NCBI RefSeq assembly: GCF_921293095.1 | Contig: NC_060254.1 | Coordinates: forward strand, 60,434,069 to 60,498,068 | Length of the DNA: 64,000 nt | Direction: 5' to 3' | Source: Ischnura elegans | Taxonomy: Eukaryota > Arthropoda > Insecta > Odonata > Coenagrionidae | Shown: positions 23,195 through 34,094 of the stretch, one piece after another | Layout of the letters: every line of letters starts with the position of its first letter | Position numbering within the stretch: position 1 is the first letter of the stretch | Translations under genes and position numbers: made by a program | The notes under the pieces: generated by a model | Told to the model about the DNA's origin: nothing | The model's database searches: none | What the model saw: the letters and a program-made list of their open reading frames with translations, nothing else

Positions 23195-24530
23195 TTAAAA
23201 TGTTGCAATATTTACTCTAATATTTAAAACTGTTCTTTCATTAATCTACTACGGCAACAAAGGTCAAAATTTGTTTACTAGGGACGAGTCACCGATAACC
23301 CCGTGAAGAGCATCCTACCACTGGCTCCATTTAGGAGTCTACATAGACGACCTGCGGCCCCAGGACCGTATATTCAACGACGAATTGATGCAGTAGAGCC
23401 ACGACATTTCCGTATCATTGACGATGTATCACAGTGGCCCTAGTAAAGGGTCATTTAAATAATTTATCAATAACACAGTAGAAATAGAAAGTTACGATGT
23501 TTCACGAAATGCATACTCAAATTAGATTATTGGTGTAAATACAACTAAATGAATGAGTAATGTTGCAGTGCTATTTAAATTTTATGTACAAAAGTCATCA
23601 AAAGGAAGTGTATTTTACGCAACGAATACAGTATCATTAGCGATACGTGAAAATCGCGTATGCGTTAAATGCGATATTGATGCGATACACGTGAAGAAAT
23701 GCGACATTGGCGCGATTACGGCACTTTTATGATATGTAAACCGCAAATTTGCCTTTTCGATGGCAAAATTCGTAAATTTAGCGCCGAGCCCGCCCCTGAC
23801 TAGCTTCTGCAATGTTAAGCAAATATTTCTTGTTGTCTGCCAAGAAAAAAATTAGTTTCGTCATGCTACACTCCACACAATCCGGACACCAGCTAGCATC
23901 ATGGATGTAGAGAGGTTTTTCAGCCAGTACAATCTAGTTGTGATTGACAGACGCAACCGGTTGAAGGAAGAAAATTTTGAACTAGTTGAATGTTGATGTT
24001 CAACTAGTGTAAATGATATTCAGGCTACTAATATCATTTTAATTATTACCTTAATGTCTTATTCCTTAATTTATTACTGTTATACCCCATAATTATATGA
24101 GTGGATCGGAAGCCAAGCGGTACAAGTGATTTCTCTTTTATATACAGAGTCAGGTACAGAAATTAGGTATAGAAAACAAACGAGATCAATTAGATGTTTA
24201 GTAGTGCATTTGATTTTTCACTCGATGTTAGCACAGAACAGAGACTCACTCGTTTCCCTTGGCAACCAGGTTTTTGTGTATTTATTTTAACTTTACCTAA
24301 CTCCGTTGAGAAAAAAATCACTTGTACCCCTTTGCTTTCAAACCACTCATATCAACTATTTTGTATTTTTTTTCAAATAACTGTTTCATCACACTTTGCC
24401 GTCAACTACTAGTGCTACATTATGAAAATAAATAAAAAATAGAGGCTACAAAATGCTATACACTGTAATTGAAATAGCTGTAAAATTAAAATTAAAATGC
24501 TATTTTCACGCATCTTTAATTATAATATTG
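23195..24530. other. Non-coding stretch
   Basis: AT-rich. 23630-23790 is richer in 'gcgat' repeats ('gcgatacgtg', 'tgcgatattgatgcgatacacg'). No gene or element boundary is recognised. Confidence 0.45.
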
Positions 24531-25080
24531 AGAGAGAGAGAGAGGCGATGTCTACGACCCATTTCCTTCCTTCCCGGACCTAGCGGTTAAGTAACGACTC
24601 TTCGCAATGACACGAGGCGTTTCAAGGCCGAGGATTATTCATTTCCCTGTCGCGCTGATTGATGGCGATGATTTAAGAAGGAATGCGAGCAATAAGCAGG
24701 GGCATAAATAATTACGAGGCGACAGATACAGGCCGCATTAATTTTCATACGACATCGCTGCTACTTCTCTCAACTGGAGACTCGGCAGCAATTTAACATT
24801 CGCCTCAAGCATCCTGAAAGCTAAAAGCTGATAAATCGGGCTCGAGAGAGAAAAGCTTTGCGATAATTTCCACCCAGTGATTTTTTTCCATCCATTTCAG
24901 CAGAATAAAAGACCCGATCGTTGTCAGGCAATGGCCTATATCAGCAGCCAATTACCACGCCACGAACCTAGTTGAAAAATACGTGAGGCGGAGGATAAAG
25001 AAATGAACGAAAGTTTATAAAGAGATGGGACATAAAATTTACAAATTGGACAGCCATAAAGGAATCGCCGCCGATTGAAC
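24531..25080. promoter_or_regulatory. Candidate conserved non-coding / enhancer-like block
   Basis: After a short (GA)n tract at 24531-24544 there are about 450 bp of balanced-composition, non-repeated sequence with no open frame and many homeodomain-type sites. These include TGATTGATGG (24657-24666; a Hox/Exd-like composite), ATAAATAATTAC and CATTAATTTTC, and CAATTA near 24949. It differs in texture from the repetitive DNA on both sides. Function is inferred only. Confidence 0.3.
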
Positions 25081-25339
25081 CGTGACTTTGAGTCTATTAT
25101 GGATTAAATATAATTTAAATAAAATACAGAAGCTAAATTTGGTTGAAATGCAGACTAACCACACAGAGGCTTACAAACAGATCAACACAAGATTTTCCTA
25201 TCAAGTATTTGGCCACTATCGGCCCCAACGACTGGTAATTTACCACTCCTGGTCACACAAATAGCGGTTTGTTACTTGGAAATTTTTAGAATGTATATAG
25301 GCAATTTTGGATTCAACAGGCCGGGACGAAAGAATAAAT

Positions 25340-26800
25340 CACACCGATAGCGGGTGAAAACACTAATTTTTAAAAACGAAATGTGCTAACGCAGTATTTG
25401 TGATTATCACGGCCATAATATAGCGATGAAGTAGAGGAAAGAGGATTGGGGGTGAACGCTGTAACAATATAGTTATCCTAAGGGATAATGGACAAATCAT
25501 TATGCTCATCATCTTAGCTACGCCACTGAAAGGTTTGAACGGAAAGCAGAACATAGTACTACTTTTTAATCATGAGAAACGAAATGCTTTGACACAGCGC
25601 TTATGATTTACGAGGCGATAATGGAGCTGACTCAAGGGAGAAAGAACAAGTCATCATGATTATCATCTGAATTACTTCTTTCAATAAATAAAACTGATAG
25701 TTAGTGAAAACAATAATTTTTGAAAATGAAAAACGAAATGTGCGAACGCAGGTATAGTGATTATCACGGTCATAATAGAACTGACTTAAAGGTAAGAATA
25801 CGTATTTGTGGTAAACGTTGCAACAATAAATTAACTTAAGGGAAAATGGACAATGATATAGTTTATCAATGTACATATTTGGAAAGCTTCCATGGATACT
25901 AGGTAAAATTTCTCTTTTTTTTTGAACGCGAGTAACGAAAGACCTAGACACAGATGTTTAACGAAGCCATAATGGATCCAACTCAAAGGAGAAAGAACAA
26001 ATCATCATGTTTTTCAACTTAACTACGTTTTCCATTTGCTACAACTGATAGCGGGTGAAAACACTCATAAAATTGCCGGCTTCGGTGGCGGGGTAACGTT
26101 CTCGCCTGCCAAACAGGAGGTCGCGAGTTCGAGTCCCGCCTGGGTAGGTTTCCCCGGTCCAGGGCATGGTCGTTTGTTTACGTTTACTTGTTACATTTGT
26201 TGAACACCCCGGCCAATGGCCAATAAGAGCTGCATCCGCTGGTTTGAAAAATAAAAATTAAAAAAAAAACGAAATAAGCGAACGTAATTAATGCGTTTAT
26301 CACGGTCGTAATGGAGCTGATCTAAAGGTCGAATGACAAGAGAGAAGCAGACATACAAACTTTCAACCACCAACAGCGGAGTGAATATATAGGAGGAGGG
26401 ACAACAGTTTTTCAGTTTTTTACAGGACAAGGTCAGATAATCACAGTCATAACTGAGCTGGCTTAGAGGAAAGAAGATTGATTTGTGGTGAATACTGTAA
26501 CAATATTATTAACTTAAGGCAGAAAGGCAAAATCAACCTATTTATCATCTTAGCTATGTCTATACAAGGCTTCCATGGATGATAGGTGAAAGTGCTACTT
26601 TTTAAACGTGAGAAACGAAATGCTTTGGCACAGCATTCATGATTAACATCATTTATGTTCTTCGCCGTAACTACGTCTTACAATACCTACATAGAGGGAA
26701 AAAGCACTAATTTTTAAAAAGAAAACCGATATGTGCGAACGTGGTTATTGTGATTATCACGGTCATAACAGAGCTGATGTCGCGAGGCGAAGCAGACATA
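25340..26800. repeat. Satellite-like array of alternating ~350-bp higher-order units
   Basis: A sub-block 'gcgggtgaaaacactaattt...acgaaatgtgc.aacg...gtgattatcacggtcataat' appears near 25345, 25693, 26046 and 26688. A related sub-block 'gagaaacgaaatgctttg.cacagc' appears near 25570, 25920 (diverged) and 26608. A-to-A spacing is about 350 bp. A SINE interrupts the third A block. The scattered 'frames' here are composition artefacts. Confidence 0.7.
26075..26269 (+). repeat. tRNA-derived SINE (Gly-tRNA-like head) inserted in the array
   Basis: The head is GCCGGCTTCGGTGGCGGGG (A box region), CTCGCCTGCCAAACAGGAGG (Gly-GCC-like anticodon arm), then GAGTTCGAGTCCCGC (B box). A ~100-bp body containing 'gtttacgtttacttg' and 'ggccaatggccaataagagc' follows, ending in an A-rich tail. 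It splits the array text 'aaaacactcat...' from '...aacgaaataagcg', so it postdates the array. Same family as 942-1094. Confidence 0.82.
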
Positions 26801-27098
26801 CAAACATTCGACCACCAACCGCGGAGTGTCTAAATATACGAGGTGGGGAGAGGACGGAGGAAGGGACAACAGTTTTTTACACGGACAAGGTCAGGGACGG
26901 TTCAAGTCTTATTTTTCTACCCTCCTCCTCCTACTCTTTCAAGCGCTCCTACTTTGACCTTCCATACTCCCCAGCCTCCATCTTCCGCGAGATTTACTCT
27001 CCTCCTTTTTAACTCCCTCCCTTTCTTCTTCTTCTTATTTCAACGGGCGAAATGACTGTCGGGAAGTCCCGACTCTCCTCCATTCCAGTCCGCAACGC
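26801..27098. other. Pyrimidine-rich non-coding DNA
   Basis: A C/T-rich run (26915-27045) creates overlapping open frames that are low-complexity. No gene is supported. Confidence 0.5.
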
Positions 27099-27479
27099 GA
27101 GCGTCATGAAAAGTGCCAAGAGGAGGCCTGCAAAGAGGAGGCCCAATTCCATCCCACAGAGGGCTGATTTATGTTACCACTTCGGTCGCATTTCAATCGG
27201 TTTTCAAAAATGTCTGCGGCGCGGTGATGGATCCAGTGGGATCCAATTTTCTTTCCAATAATTTGAATTATAATGTTTGTCATTGCGAGGAATAGCATTG
27301 TTAAGCAACGAATTTGACATTTAAAGCGAACGTGTTCCAGTTCGATCCACTTTTATTTCCAATATTTTGAACTATAACGTATGTCATTGCGAGTAATATC
27401 ATTGAAAAGTAATGAATTTGATAGATCACATCATCATGTAAATAAGTTTCGGTTAATATCCCTAGTTATACCTTATTTC
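27099..27479 (-). repeat. Dispersed family X copy, left part (interrupted)
   Basis: Reverse-oriented relative to 29451-30242: 'gaggaggcccaattccatccca', 'accacttcggtcgcatttc', 'ggttttcaaaaatgtc', and 'gtttgtcattgcgaggaata' followed by a partial second copy near 27360-27410. It stops at 'taccttatttc' (27469-27479), and the element's sequence resumes at 28256 after a 765-bp insertion. Confidence 0.7.
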
Positions 27480-28013
27480 AGGACATTAGGAAGAGAAATG
27501 CATTAGCTAAGGAGGCGTTCATGAACAGGAAGGAGCTTCTGAGAGGTTCGCTATGTAAGAATTTAAATAAAAGGTCATCGAAGAGTCTGATCATGAGTGA
27601 AGCGCTTTACGGCGTAGAAACATGGACGCGTAGGAATGGGGACGAGAAAAGACGGTAGGCATTTGAGATGTGGGTGTGGCGAAGAATTGAGGAGGTGAAG
27701 TGTACGGAGCGGAGGGGGAACGATGAAGTGCTAGACATGGTGGGTGGGGAGAGGCAGCTTTTAAATGAGATACGGAGGAGACAGAAGGCATGGATGGAGC
27801 GAGTACTTAGCGGGGAGGGGACGTTGAAAACAGTGTAAGAGGGTAGAATGTTGGGTAAACGATGGAGAGGAAGTAAAAGAATAGGATTTTTAGATAGAAA
27901 GAAAGGGAGTAGGCCTTATTGTGAATTGAAGAGGGAAGTGCTTGATGGGGAGGGAGGATCTCAGTATTCATCTCAACTACTCCATGGAAACCTACCTTAA
28001 TCGGTAGAATACT
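27480..28013 (+). mobile_element. 3' fragment of a non-LTR retrotransposon (LINE C family)
   Basis: The plus-strand frame reads ALYGVETWTRRNGDEKRR, a stop, AFEMWVWRRIEEVKC, NEIRRRQKAWMERVL and KTV, a stop, EGRMLGKRW, then a 3' end with 'accttaatcggtagaatac'. This is the familiar LYGSETW...FEMW.WRRM...GHVLR...EGR..GKR C-terminal stretch of arthropod LINE ORF2. The stops and the 5' truncation make it dead. The same tail occurs at 60735-60755 and, diverged, at 31052-31075. Confidence 0.8.
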
Positions 28014-28016
28014 TTA

Positions 28017-28248
28017 AAGGCCGTTTAACACGGGGCACGTACTTGCACAATCTGACGTGTGTACGAAAGCGCAGTCAAAATTGCATCGTGTAAAGCGGTG
28101 AATTGCTAGAACACATGCGAGAATGCGTGGACGTGAGATGGCAAAATAGCCCGTTCCAATTTCGTTCATGCATTCACGCAATTCCACGCCATTTTAGAAA
28201 TTAACGCAGCTCTAATCTGCGCAATTCCGTACTCCGTGTAATAATACC
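28017..28248. mobile_element. MITE with TTA duplication (PIF/Harbinger-like), copy 1
   Basis: The left end is AAGGCCGTTTAACACGGGGC after TTA (28014-28016). The right end is a degraded CCGTGTAATAATACCT followed by TTA (28249-28251). The interior is ~95% like 40248-40478, including 'tgctagaacacatgcgagaa' and 'ttccacgccattttagaaat'. It sits at the 3' end of the LINE fragment. A 3-bp TTA duplication is typical of PIF/Harbinger, but no transposase supports the call. Confidence 0.7.
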
Positions 28249-28255
28249 TTATTTC

Positions 28256-28445
28256 TACAAGAAACTCTGATCAATTTGTCTGTCAGCGACGCGTGCAGCG
28301 ACTTTTCTAAACCCTTTAAAATGCGGGATTTGCGACAACACATTTAGACGCCGACTTGAAGATGCTCTTTTGTTACATTCGTGGTCGGGAAGTCCAGACT
28401 CTCTTCCATTCCAGCCGGCACCGAGAGCGTCATGAAAAATGCTTT
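28256..28445 (-). repeat. Dispersed family X copy, right part
   Basis: Continues the copy broken at 27479: 'actctgatcaatttgtctgt', 'cagcgacgcg', 'gcgacttttctaaac' and 'gacaacacatttagacgcc'. The same text in the same order occurs at 46670-46760 (reverse-oriented copy) and, complemented, at 43775-43890. Confidence 0.7.
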
Positions 28446-29433
28446 GGGTGGGTCGGGGACGGAGTCGGTCGGGGCGGGTCGGCGGCGGTGGGCGGGAAAA
28501 ACGGCTCTTTTGAAACCAGAGAGCAGTGTGATTTGTGAAGGCGGGGGAAGGGGTTAGGGGGGGCGTGACCTCGACGAACCAAAATATTACGCTCCCTTAA
28601 GCTCGTATGAAAACAAACGCGCGCCACGAGGCGTGGCGAAACCGCTCCTAAGCGTCGGCCACGGATCGTGGAGTGCACGGGTTCGCGGCCCGGGAGAGAG
28701 ACGCGTTTAGACTGCTATTAAAGAGACCGTAAAAAACCGACTGCGATGCTATGGGAGACAGCTCGTCGTGCCGCCAGCAGGGATGGCAAGTGAAACGAAA
28801 CGAAAATGTTTCATTTCGACCCGGAGTGAACGAAAATACGAGGCTTAGGTTTAGTTTCGATCCCGCACGAAATTAAAATCACCAAGAATTTAGTTTCGTC
28901 CCGGGATGAAACTTTACTCCCGGGAACGGAGCTAAATTAATCGAAACTCCGCTGCTCATAGTTAATTTTCTATCTGAGAATATGAGTGTAGAGAGGGAGA
29001 AGAGAGAATAGTTTCGACCCATTACGTACAATACATGCGTTATAAGTATACTTGTCAAACGTCGATCCAACTTGTTCGGAGAATAACACTATCATCATTT
29101 TCTGGCAGGAAATTCGCTAATTTTTAATTCAAGAATGATACCTATTTGTTTTCACAACGCCAAAATCACAGTTTCAAATAATTCAGCGTTACATTCGGCT
29201 AAATAAAGAAGGACCGTCATTTCTAAGCAATGCTTCGACCTGAGGAGGCTTCTTAACGACTTCGCGATCCAATTCGAATCAGTATTTCCCATTAGGACTT
29301 GAATACTATTTAAGGTAAAATTTGTTGTACCGGACGTGACTTCGTGGAATCGACTTAACCTGGTGAACTGTAATAAAACTGCGTAATTACACATAAATTC
29401 AATACCGTAAGACCTAGGTTTTACGACCATCTG
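28446..29433. other. GC-rich block then AT-rich non-coding DNA
   Basis: 28446-28720 is unusually GC- and CpG-rich (ggcggg, cgcgcg, gcgtgg). Frames on both strands are low-complexity. No promoter or exon can be assigned. 28780-28960 contains repeated 'gtttcg.cccggga(t/a)gaa' motifs. Confidence 0.45.
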
Positions 29434-29450
29434 GTGACTTGCCACTTTTC

Positions 29451-30242
29451 AGTGCTATTCCTCAAAATGATAAACATTATACTGCAAAATATCGGAAAAA
29501 AATTGGATCACATTGCACTCATCGGCGCGCCGCGGACTATTTTGAAAACAGATTACAATGCGATAGAGAAATCAGCCTTCTATGGGATAGAGTTGGGCCT
29601 CCTCTATGCAGTCCCCTTAGAGGAGGGATTCGATGCCGGGATAGTAGTGTTTTGATGCCCAAGGGGAATGAGGTGTAATTGAGGGTGTTAACCGATATTT
29701 AAGTACATAATGACGCCATCTAAAACATGAATAACTTTCCAGTGCTATTATTCAAATGAAAAAAACATTATAATGCAAAATATCGGAAAAAAGTGGATCG
29801 CATTGCACTCATCGCCGCGCCGCGGACATTTTTGAAAACAGATTACAATGCGATAGAGAAATCAGCCTTGTATGGAATACAGTTTGGCCTTCTCTATGCG
29901 GTCCCCTTGGAGGAGGGATTTGGTGCCGGGATAGCAGTGTTTTGACGCCCAGGGGAAATAAGGTGCAAATGAGGGTGTTAACCGATATTTAAGTACATAT
30001 TGACGCCATCTACCACATGAGTAACTTTTCAGTGCTATTCCTCGAAATTAAAAACATTATACTGCAATATATTGGACAAAAGTGGATCGCATTGCACTCA
30101 TCACCGCGCCGCGGACATTTTTGAAAACAGATTACAATGCGATAGAGAAATGTGCCTTCTTTGGGGATAGAGTTGGGCCTTCTCTATGCAGTACCCTTGG
30201 AGGAGGGATTCGATGCCGGGATAGCCGTGTTTTGACGCCCAG
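29451..30242 (+). repeat. Dispersed family X, three tandem units of ~290 bp
   Basis: Unit starts ('agtgctatt') lie at 29451, 29741 and 30031. Each unit contains 'gattacaatgcgatagagaa', 'gagttgggcc.tctctatgc', 'gtccccttggaggaggga' and a closing 'gggtgttaaccgatatttaa'. The third unit is cut off by a G run at 30260. The units are ~90% identical. Single diverged copies of the family occur near 22.5, 27.1, 43.9 and 46.4 kb. Confidence 0.82.
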
Positions 30243-30700
30243 CCCGGGGGGTACGGGACTAACGGGGGGGGGGGGGGGGGGGAGGGGTCAGGGGAAGGGT
30301 TTTGGCCGCCGCCGGGGTAAAATTGATGCGTCTGGAAAGTGCGAAAGCCGGGAGAGAGGAAGGGGAGGAGGGCTTGGGAGTGGCGAAGGGTTCACGAGAG
30401 TGCGATGCAGCGGAGAGGCGGGATATCCGTCGACTGGGGGGGCGGGGGGGGGGGGAGATTCCGACGGGGGACCAGAGTAGTGTCGGAGGGGGGAGGAGTA
30501 TTGAGGGGGGTCGCGAAAAGGGGGCGGTGAACTTTGGTCTCTCGGGATGTAATGAAAGAGGGGAATGCAATTCGCGAGACGGGGGTGAGGGAAGAAGAAA
30601 ACTATTTGCCGATGCTCGATTTAATTCCCACTAACCGCCGACCAAATAACGCATCCCACACTAGTCTTTCCCATCCCCCCTCAACCTCCCGTACGTCTCG
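30243..30700. other. G-rich, CpG-rich DNA with a 16+ base G run
   Basis: A G homopolymer begins near 30264, and further G tracts lie at 30436-30460. Long frames on both strands arise from this composition (R/G/E on one, P/S/R on the other). No gene is supported. The G tracts could form quadruplexes or be assembly-sensitive. Confidence 0.5.
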
Positions 30701-31750
30701 CCGCCACTTAGGCACTCGGTTATCTTATTTTTTTCGCCGCAAGAACTTCTTGTTCCGCCACGCGTAACGTGCGAAAATTTTCCGCTGTTTCGGGTTTCTC
30801 CAGCATTATTACAGGTTAAATTTACCGTCCAAACATTAGCGCTGTTGTTTTGAAATGTAAGAATCTTTGTGCTGATTCATTTGCTTGCTTTTTAACCTTA
30901 GTATTCAATTACTCTACAGTTTATGTTATGCTTATTTCACAATTACTGTGTTTAAAGCAGAATGTTATCTGTACTTCAGTTTTTTGCTCTTAAGGGTTTC
31001 CCTAGAGCATAGATAAAACCATTCATTAATTTGCATGTTGAAACTGCAAGGAAATCTACCTTTGGTAGAATACTTTAATAACAGTAATAATAATTCCTTA
31101 AATATACCTTAATTATTACTCTTCACTCCTATCGCACCTCTCATTTCTCCACCAGTAACTTACTAACACATTTAATTATTTCCAGAATTCTCCTTCATAT
31201 GTAAACACGGATGCATGGCTAGGAGAAAACATTAGTCCTAGCATCCACACAAATTATTTACGATTTTCGTATACCTCGTTGCGACTTAGTCACTTGGTTT
31301 CTTTTTCCATCGCAAAAACTCCTTGTCCCACCACGAGTAACGTGAGAAAATTTTCCACTTTTCTGGTTTCTCCAGCATTAATAGCGGTTACATAGGGCTC
31401 AAAGGCCCAGTCGGTCTAGCCCCGATGACGATGAGGGAGTTTCTCAAAGAAACGTTGGTCTTAAACATCCTTACCCGGTGAAAAACCTGAGAAGATTCCA
31501 TCAATAGTATTCGCCGGTAAAGTTCACGACCTAGAAGAGCTGTTGTTTTGAAGTGCAAGAGCTTTTGTGCTGATTCATTTGATTTTTTTAGACCTTTGTA
31601 TACAATTACTCTCGTGTCTATGCTATGCTTATTTCATAATCACTGTATTTTGGGAAAAATGTTATCTGTACTCAAGTTTTTTTTTCCCTTATTGGTTTCC
31701 CACATGATAAATAAAATCATTCATTCAATCAAATGTTACCTAATCCCTAA
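30700..31750. repeat. Direct duplication of ~400 bp (30700-31080 and 31280-31740)
   Basis: Shared blocks: 'gagaaaattttcc.ctttt..ggtttctccagcatta', 'gctgttgttttgaa.tg.aagagctttt', 'tgctgattcatttg' and 'atgttatctgtact.cag'. The second copy carries ~140 bp extra at 31393-31535, with a hammerhead-like motif, that copy 1 lacks. Confidence 0.7.
31393..31535 (+). mobile_element. Hammerhead-bearing insertion 2 (diverged)
   Basis: Contains CCGATGA (31422-31428; canonical CTGATGA with U4 lost), a degraded stem II, GAAA (31449-31452) and ACGTTGG. It is followed by 'cccggtgaaaaacctgagaaga' and 'tattcgccgg', which match the post-ribozyme text of the 49.9-kb element ('gcgaaacccgagaaaa', 'tgttcgccgg'). The paralogous duplicate at 30.8 kb lacks it, so it behaves as an insertion. 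No target duplication was found. Confidence 0.55.
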
Positions 31751-32760
31751 AACGAACGGGATGAAAGATTAGAATAAGATTTTTAAATAGAATAAGGAGG
31801 CTATCAGAATACTTCAGCACTCCTTTGAGTGTTTAGTTTCTAACATTTCAGGACCCGGAACGCATACCAACACATTTAATCCATACTATTTTCAAATATA
31901 AGGTCCTCCTAAAACTTTCGATATTTTAAAACTTTGAATAAAATTTACTCATCTCAAGGAATCTCATTTTCCCTAACAATCACTTACCTCCAGCCACGTA
32001 GATGTTTCAGATTTCTCCAATATCACCATAGATTACGTGCCAGATAAAATTTTCGTACCCTGTGTCCTATATTTCTTCACTTAGCATCCTTATAGCAATA
32101 TGAAATTGCTCATAGTCAACTCTTCCTACCTGCCGCTCTTCGCATACCTCTCGCCTCACACCCGCTGTTTTCTCCGCGAATTTATTTTTCCACTTGTAGA
32201 GCGCGATCTCTTCCAATTACTTTGGTATCTCTATTAATAATAAAAGTAACACGTCAAAATTTCAAATTCAAATATGTGTTACAATTACTCCTAGTGCCCC
32301 TCTCTTCGCCGATAGCGTAATTGTTTTTTTTCCTCCCTGAGTGAGTCTTACTCCACTTGTAGCGTCGGAGGACCTAATTATTTCAGAATTTCTTCAATAT
32401 TATGACAGGTAGTCTCCACAATATAACATTTACCTAAGTGTAAATACTACACTGAGCACACATTATAGGGCACTATATTGCTAACACGAAATTAGAGGTC
32501 ATTTATACATGTAACGAGTAAAATTACGCCAATCACGCTTTCTATTAACACTCGGGATCTCACCAAATCAGAGCAAATTCGTCTAGAACTACCTCAGCAT
32601 AACATAAGATCCCATATACTTGCCCCGTATTCGAGCATGAACCATTATTGAAGGGGAAATTGGTTCCTCAGCCGAGATGGAGTTTGAGTGCATCGGCCAC
32701 TGTCTAGCCAAGTTAAGCGAAGCGAGTTTAGAGGAAGCATACATCCAACACGACCGGATG
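31751..32760. other. AT-rich non-coding DNA
   Basis: No element or domain is recognised. 'tctccaatat.ac' motifs recall the duplicated block upstream, but alignment by eye is too weak. Confidence 0.4.
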
Positions 32761-32936
32761 TGCGAAATATCCACAGAGAAAATTCATTCGCCTTGACCAG
32801 GATTCGAACGCGGATCCCCCGATTTCCAGTCGAGTACTTTAGCCAGTTAAGCTACCGATGCGTCATTATTCCCTGTGGATCCTGGTTCGAATCCTGGTCA
32901 AGGCGAATGATTTTTTTCCTCTGTGGATTTTTCGCA
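32761..32936. repeat. Head-to-head tRNA-like pair (inverted SINE heads)
   Basis: Arms 32761-32817 and 32878-32936 are inverted copies, including 'attcgccttgaccaggattc'. On the minus strand 32866-32795 reads as a near-complete tRNA-like head (GGTAGCTTAACTGGCTAAAG, anticodon arm, then GCGTTCGAATCCTGG). The right arm carries B box GGTTCGAATCCTGG on the plus strand but no full A box. It is probably a SINE dimer or hairpin rather than a functional tRNA gene. Confidence 0.65.
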
Positions 32937-34094
32937 CCATTTATGCATTGCGGGTGGCTCCTGTGAAGTTATTACCGAGGCTAGTCCCGGTATGCTTCAA
33001 TTTGACCGGATGTTCTTGGTTACGGATTTCTCGCTCAAAACTTATGAAATCATCTAAAAAGGCACATGACGCAGATTCCGATCAACAACTGGCAGTATCT
33101 CTAATTTTATAATTTACCACGTAATTTTCTCAGATGCATTTTATTCATCCTATAGAAACAGGCAATTGTGGGAAAAGTTCTATTCTGTACACTGAAACTT
33201 CCAAGATGATTACGAATATAAAAAATCGTTCTTGCGGAAAGGATGAGCCATCTTAATTCGCACCCTTAAGCTGGAGAAGGGATCAAGGATACCGCATCCA
33301 GACAAATCAACCGCGCGCGAACCCTTAAAAACTCCTCACGCCGCTTTTCACGCAAGATCCGCGCGGGGTCCGAAAGCGTGGCGCATTTGAGCACGCAGAC
33401 AAAAACAAGTGAAGGCGACTATGCGGCCCCGCCCTATCTCTCCCGCCCTCTTGCGTCTTATTCTTTCCTCACCACCACCTCCTCCTCCGCCCCCGACCAA
33501 CCCGTCCGCTCAACTCCCAGACCTTTCCGGAAAAATGAGAAAAAATAAGCGATGGAATAAAATGGGGGGTAAAAAAACAAAAACAGTAACCATTTTACCC
33601 CCTCGCGGCCTTTTTTCTCCGTTGCCTTCTCCTCCTACGGCCCTCTGGTCCCAGACGGATGCGACGGTATAGGGAAAGGGTCGAGACGACGGCCCGCCGA
33701 CAGGGGGGGGGGGGGGGGCAGATAGGGTGCAAAAGGGGGTGGGGATCGGTCTGGGTGGCAGACGGCGGCGGCGGCGGTCTCGCCCCCCTCTAGCCCCCCC
33801 ATGTCCTTCCGCCGCCCCCCCCAACATATACAGCCACGCCCTCCGCCATCCCGAAATCCCCATGCACGTACGTGTTCTCGGTGCACGACTCCTGTAGTAT
33901 GCCCAACTACGTGCAGAAACGACATCATATAACCATAACGATGAGTTCGTAGCACGCCATTTTTTGCATAGGACATGATTTTTTCTTATTTGGACCACTA
34001 ATTGTGTTATAATATAATAATATTACACATTACACGTTAACAATATATTCCTATCATGCCACTTTTTGCAGACGACGCGAGATATTTATTACTT
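32937..34094. other. Non-coding stretch with a GC-rich block at 33.4-33.85 kb
   Basis: 33400-33850 is C/G-rich with a G run at 33703-33718 and (GGC)n. The 162-codon and 113-codon minus-strand frames here overlap each other and have no domain. An AT-rich region follows. Confidence 0.45.

Noticed and set aside
26075..26147. Functional tRNA-Gly gene
   Set aside because: The head resembles tRNA-Gly(GCC), but stems are mismatched and it continues into a SINE body with an A-rich tail.
28446..28720. CpG island promoter
   Set aside because: GC- and CpG-rich, but there is no adjacent exon, initiator or conserved frame; several similar GC blocks occur in the window.
30264..30282. Long G run as a telomere or quadruplex switch
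   Set aside because: It is a homopolymer at the edge of a tandem repeat and may be length-uncertain in the assembly; nothing ties it to function.
33510..33998. 162-codon minus-strand frame
   Set aside because: Arises from a G/C-rich block with homopolymer runs; overlapping frames in other phases are equally long and none has a motif.
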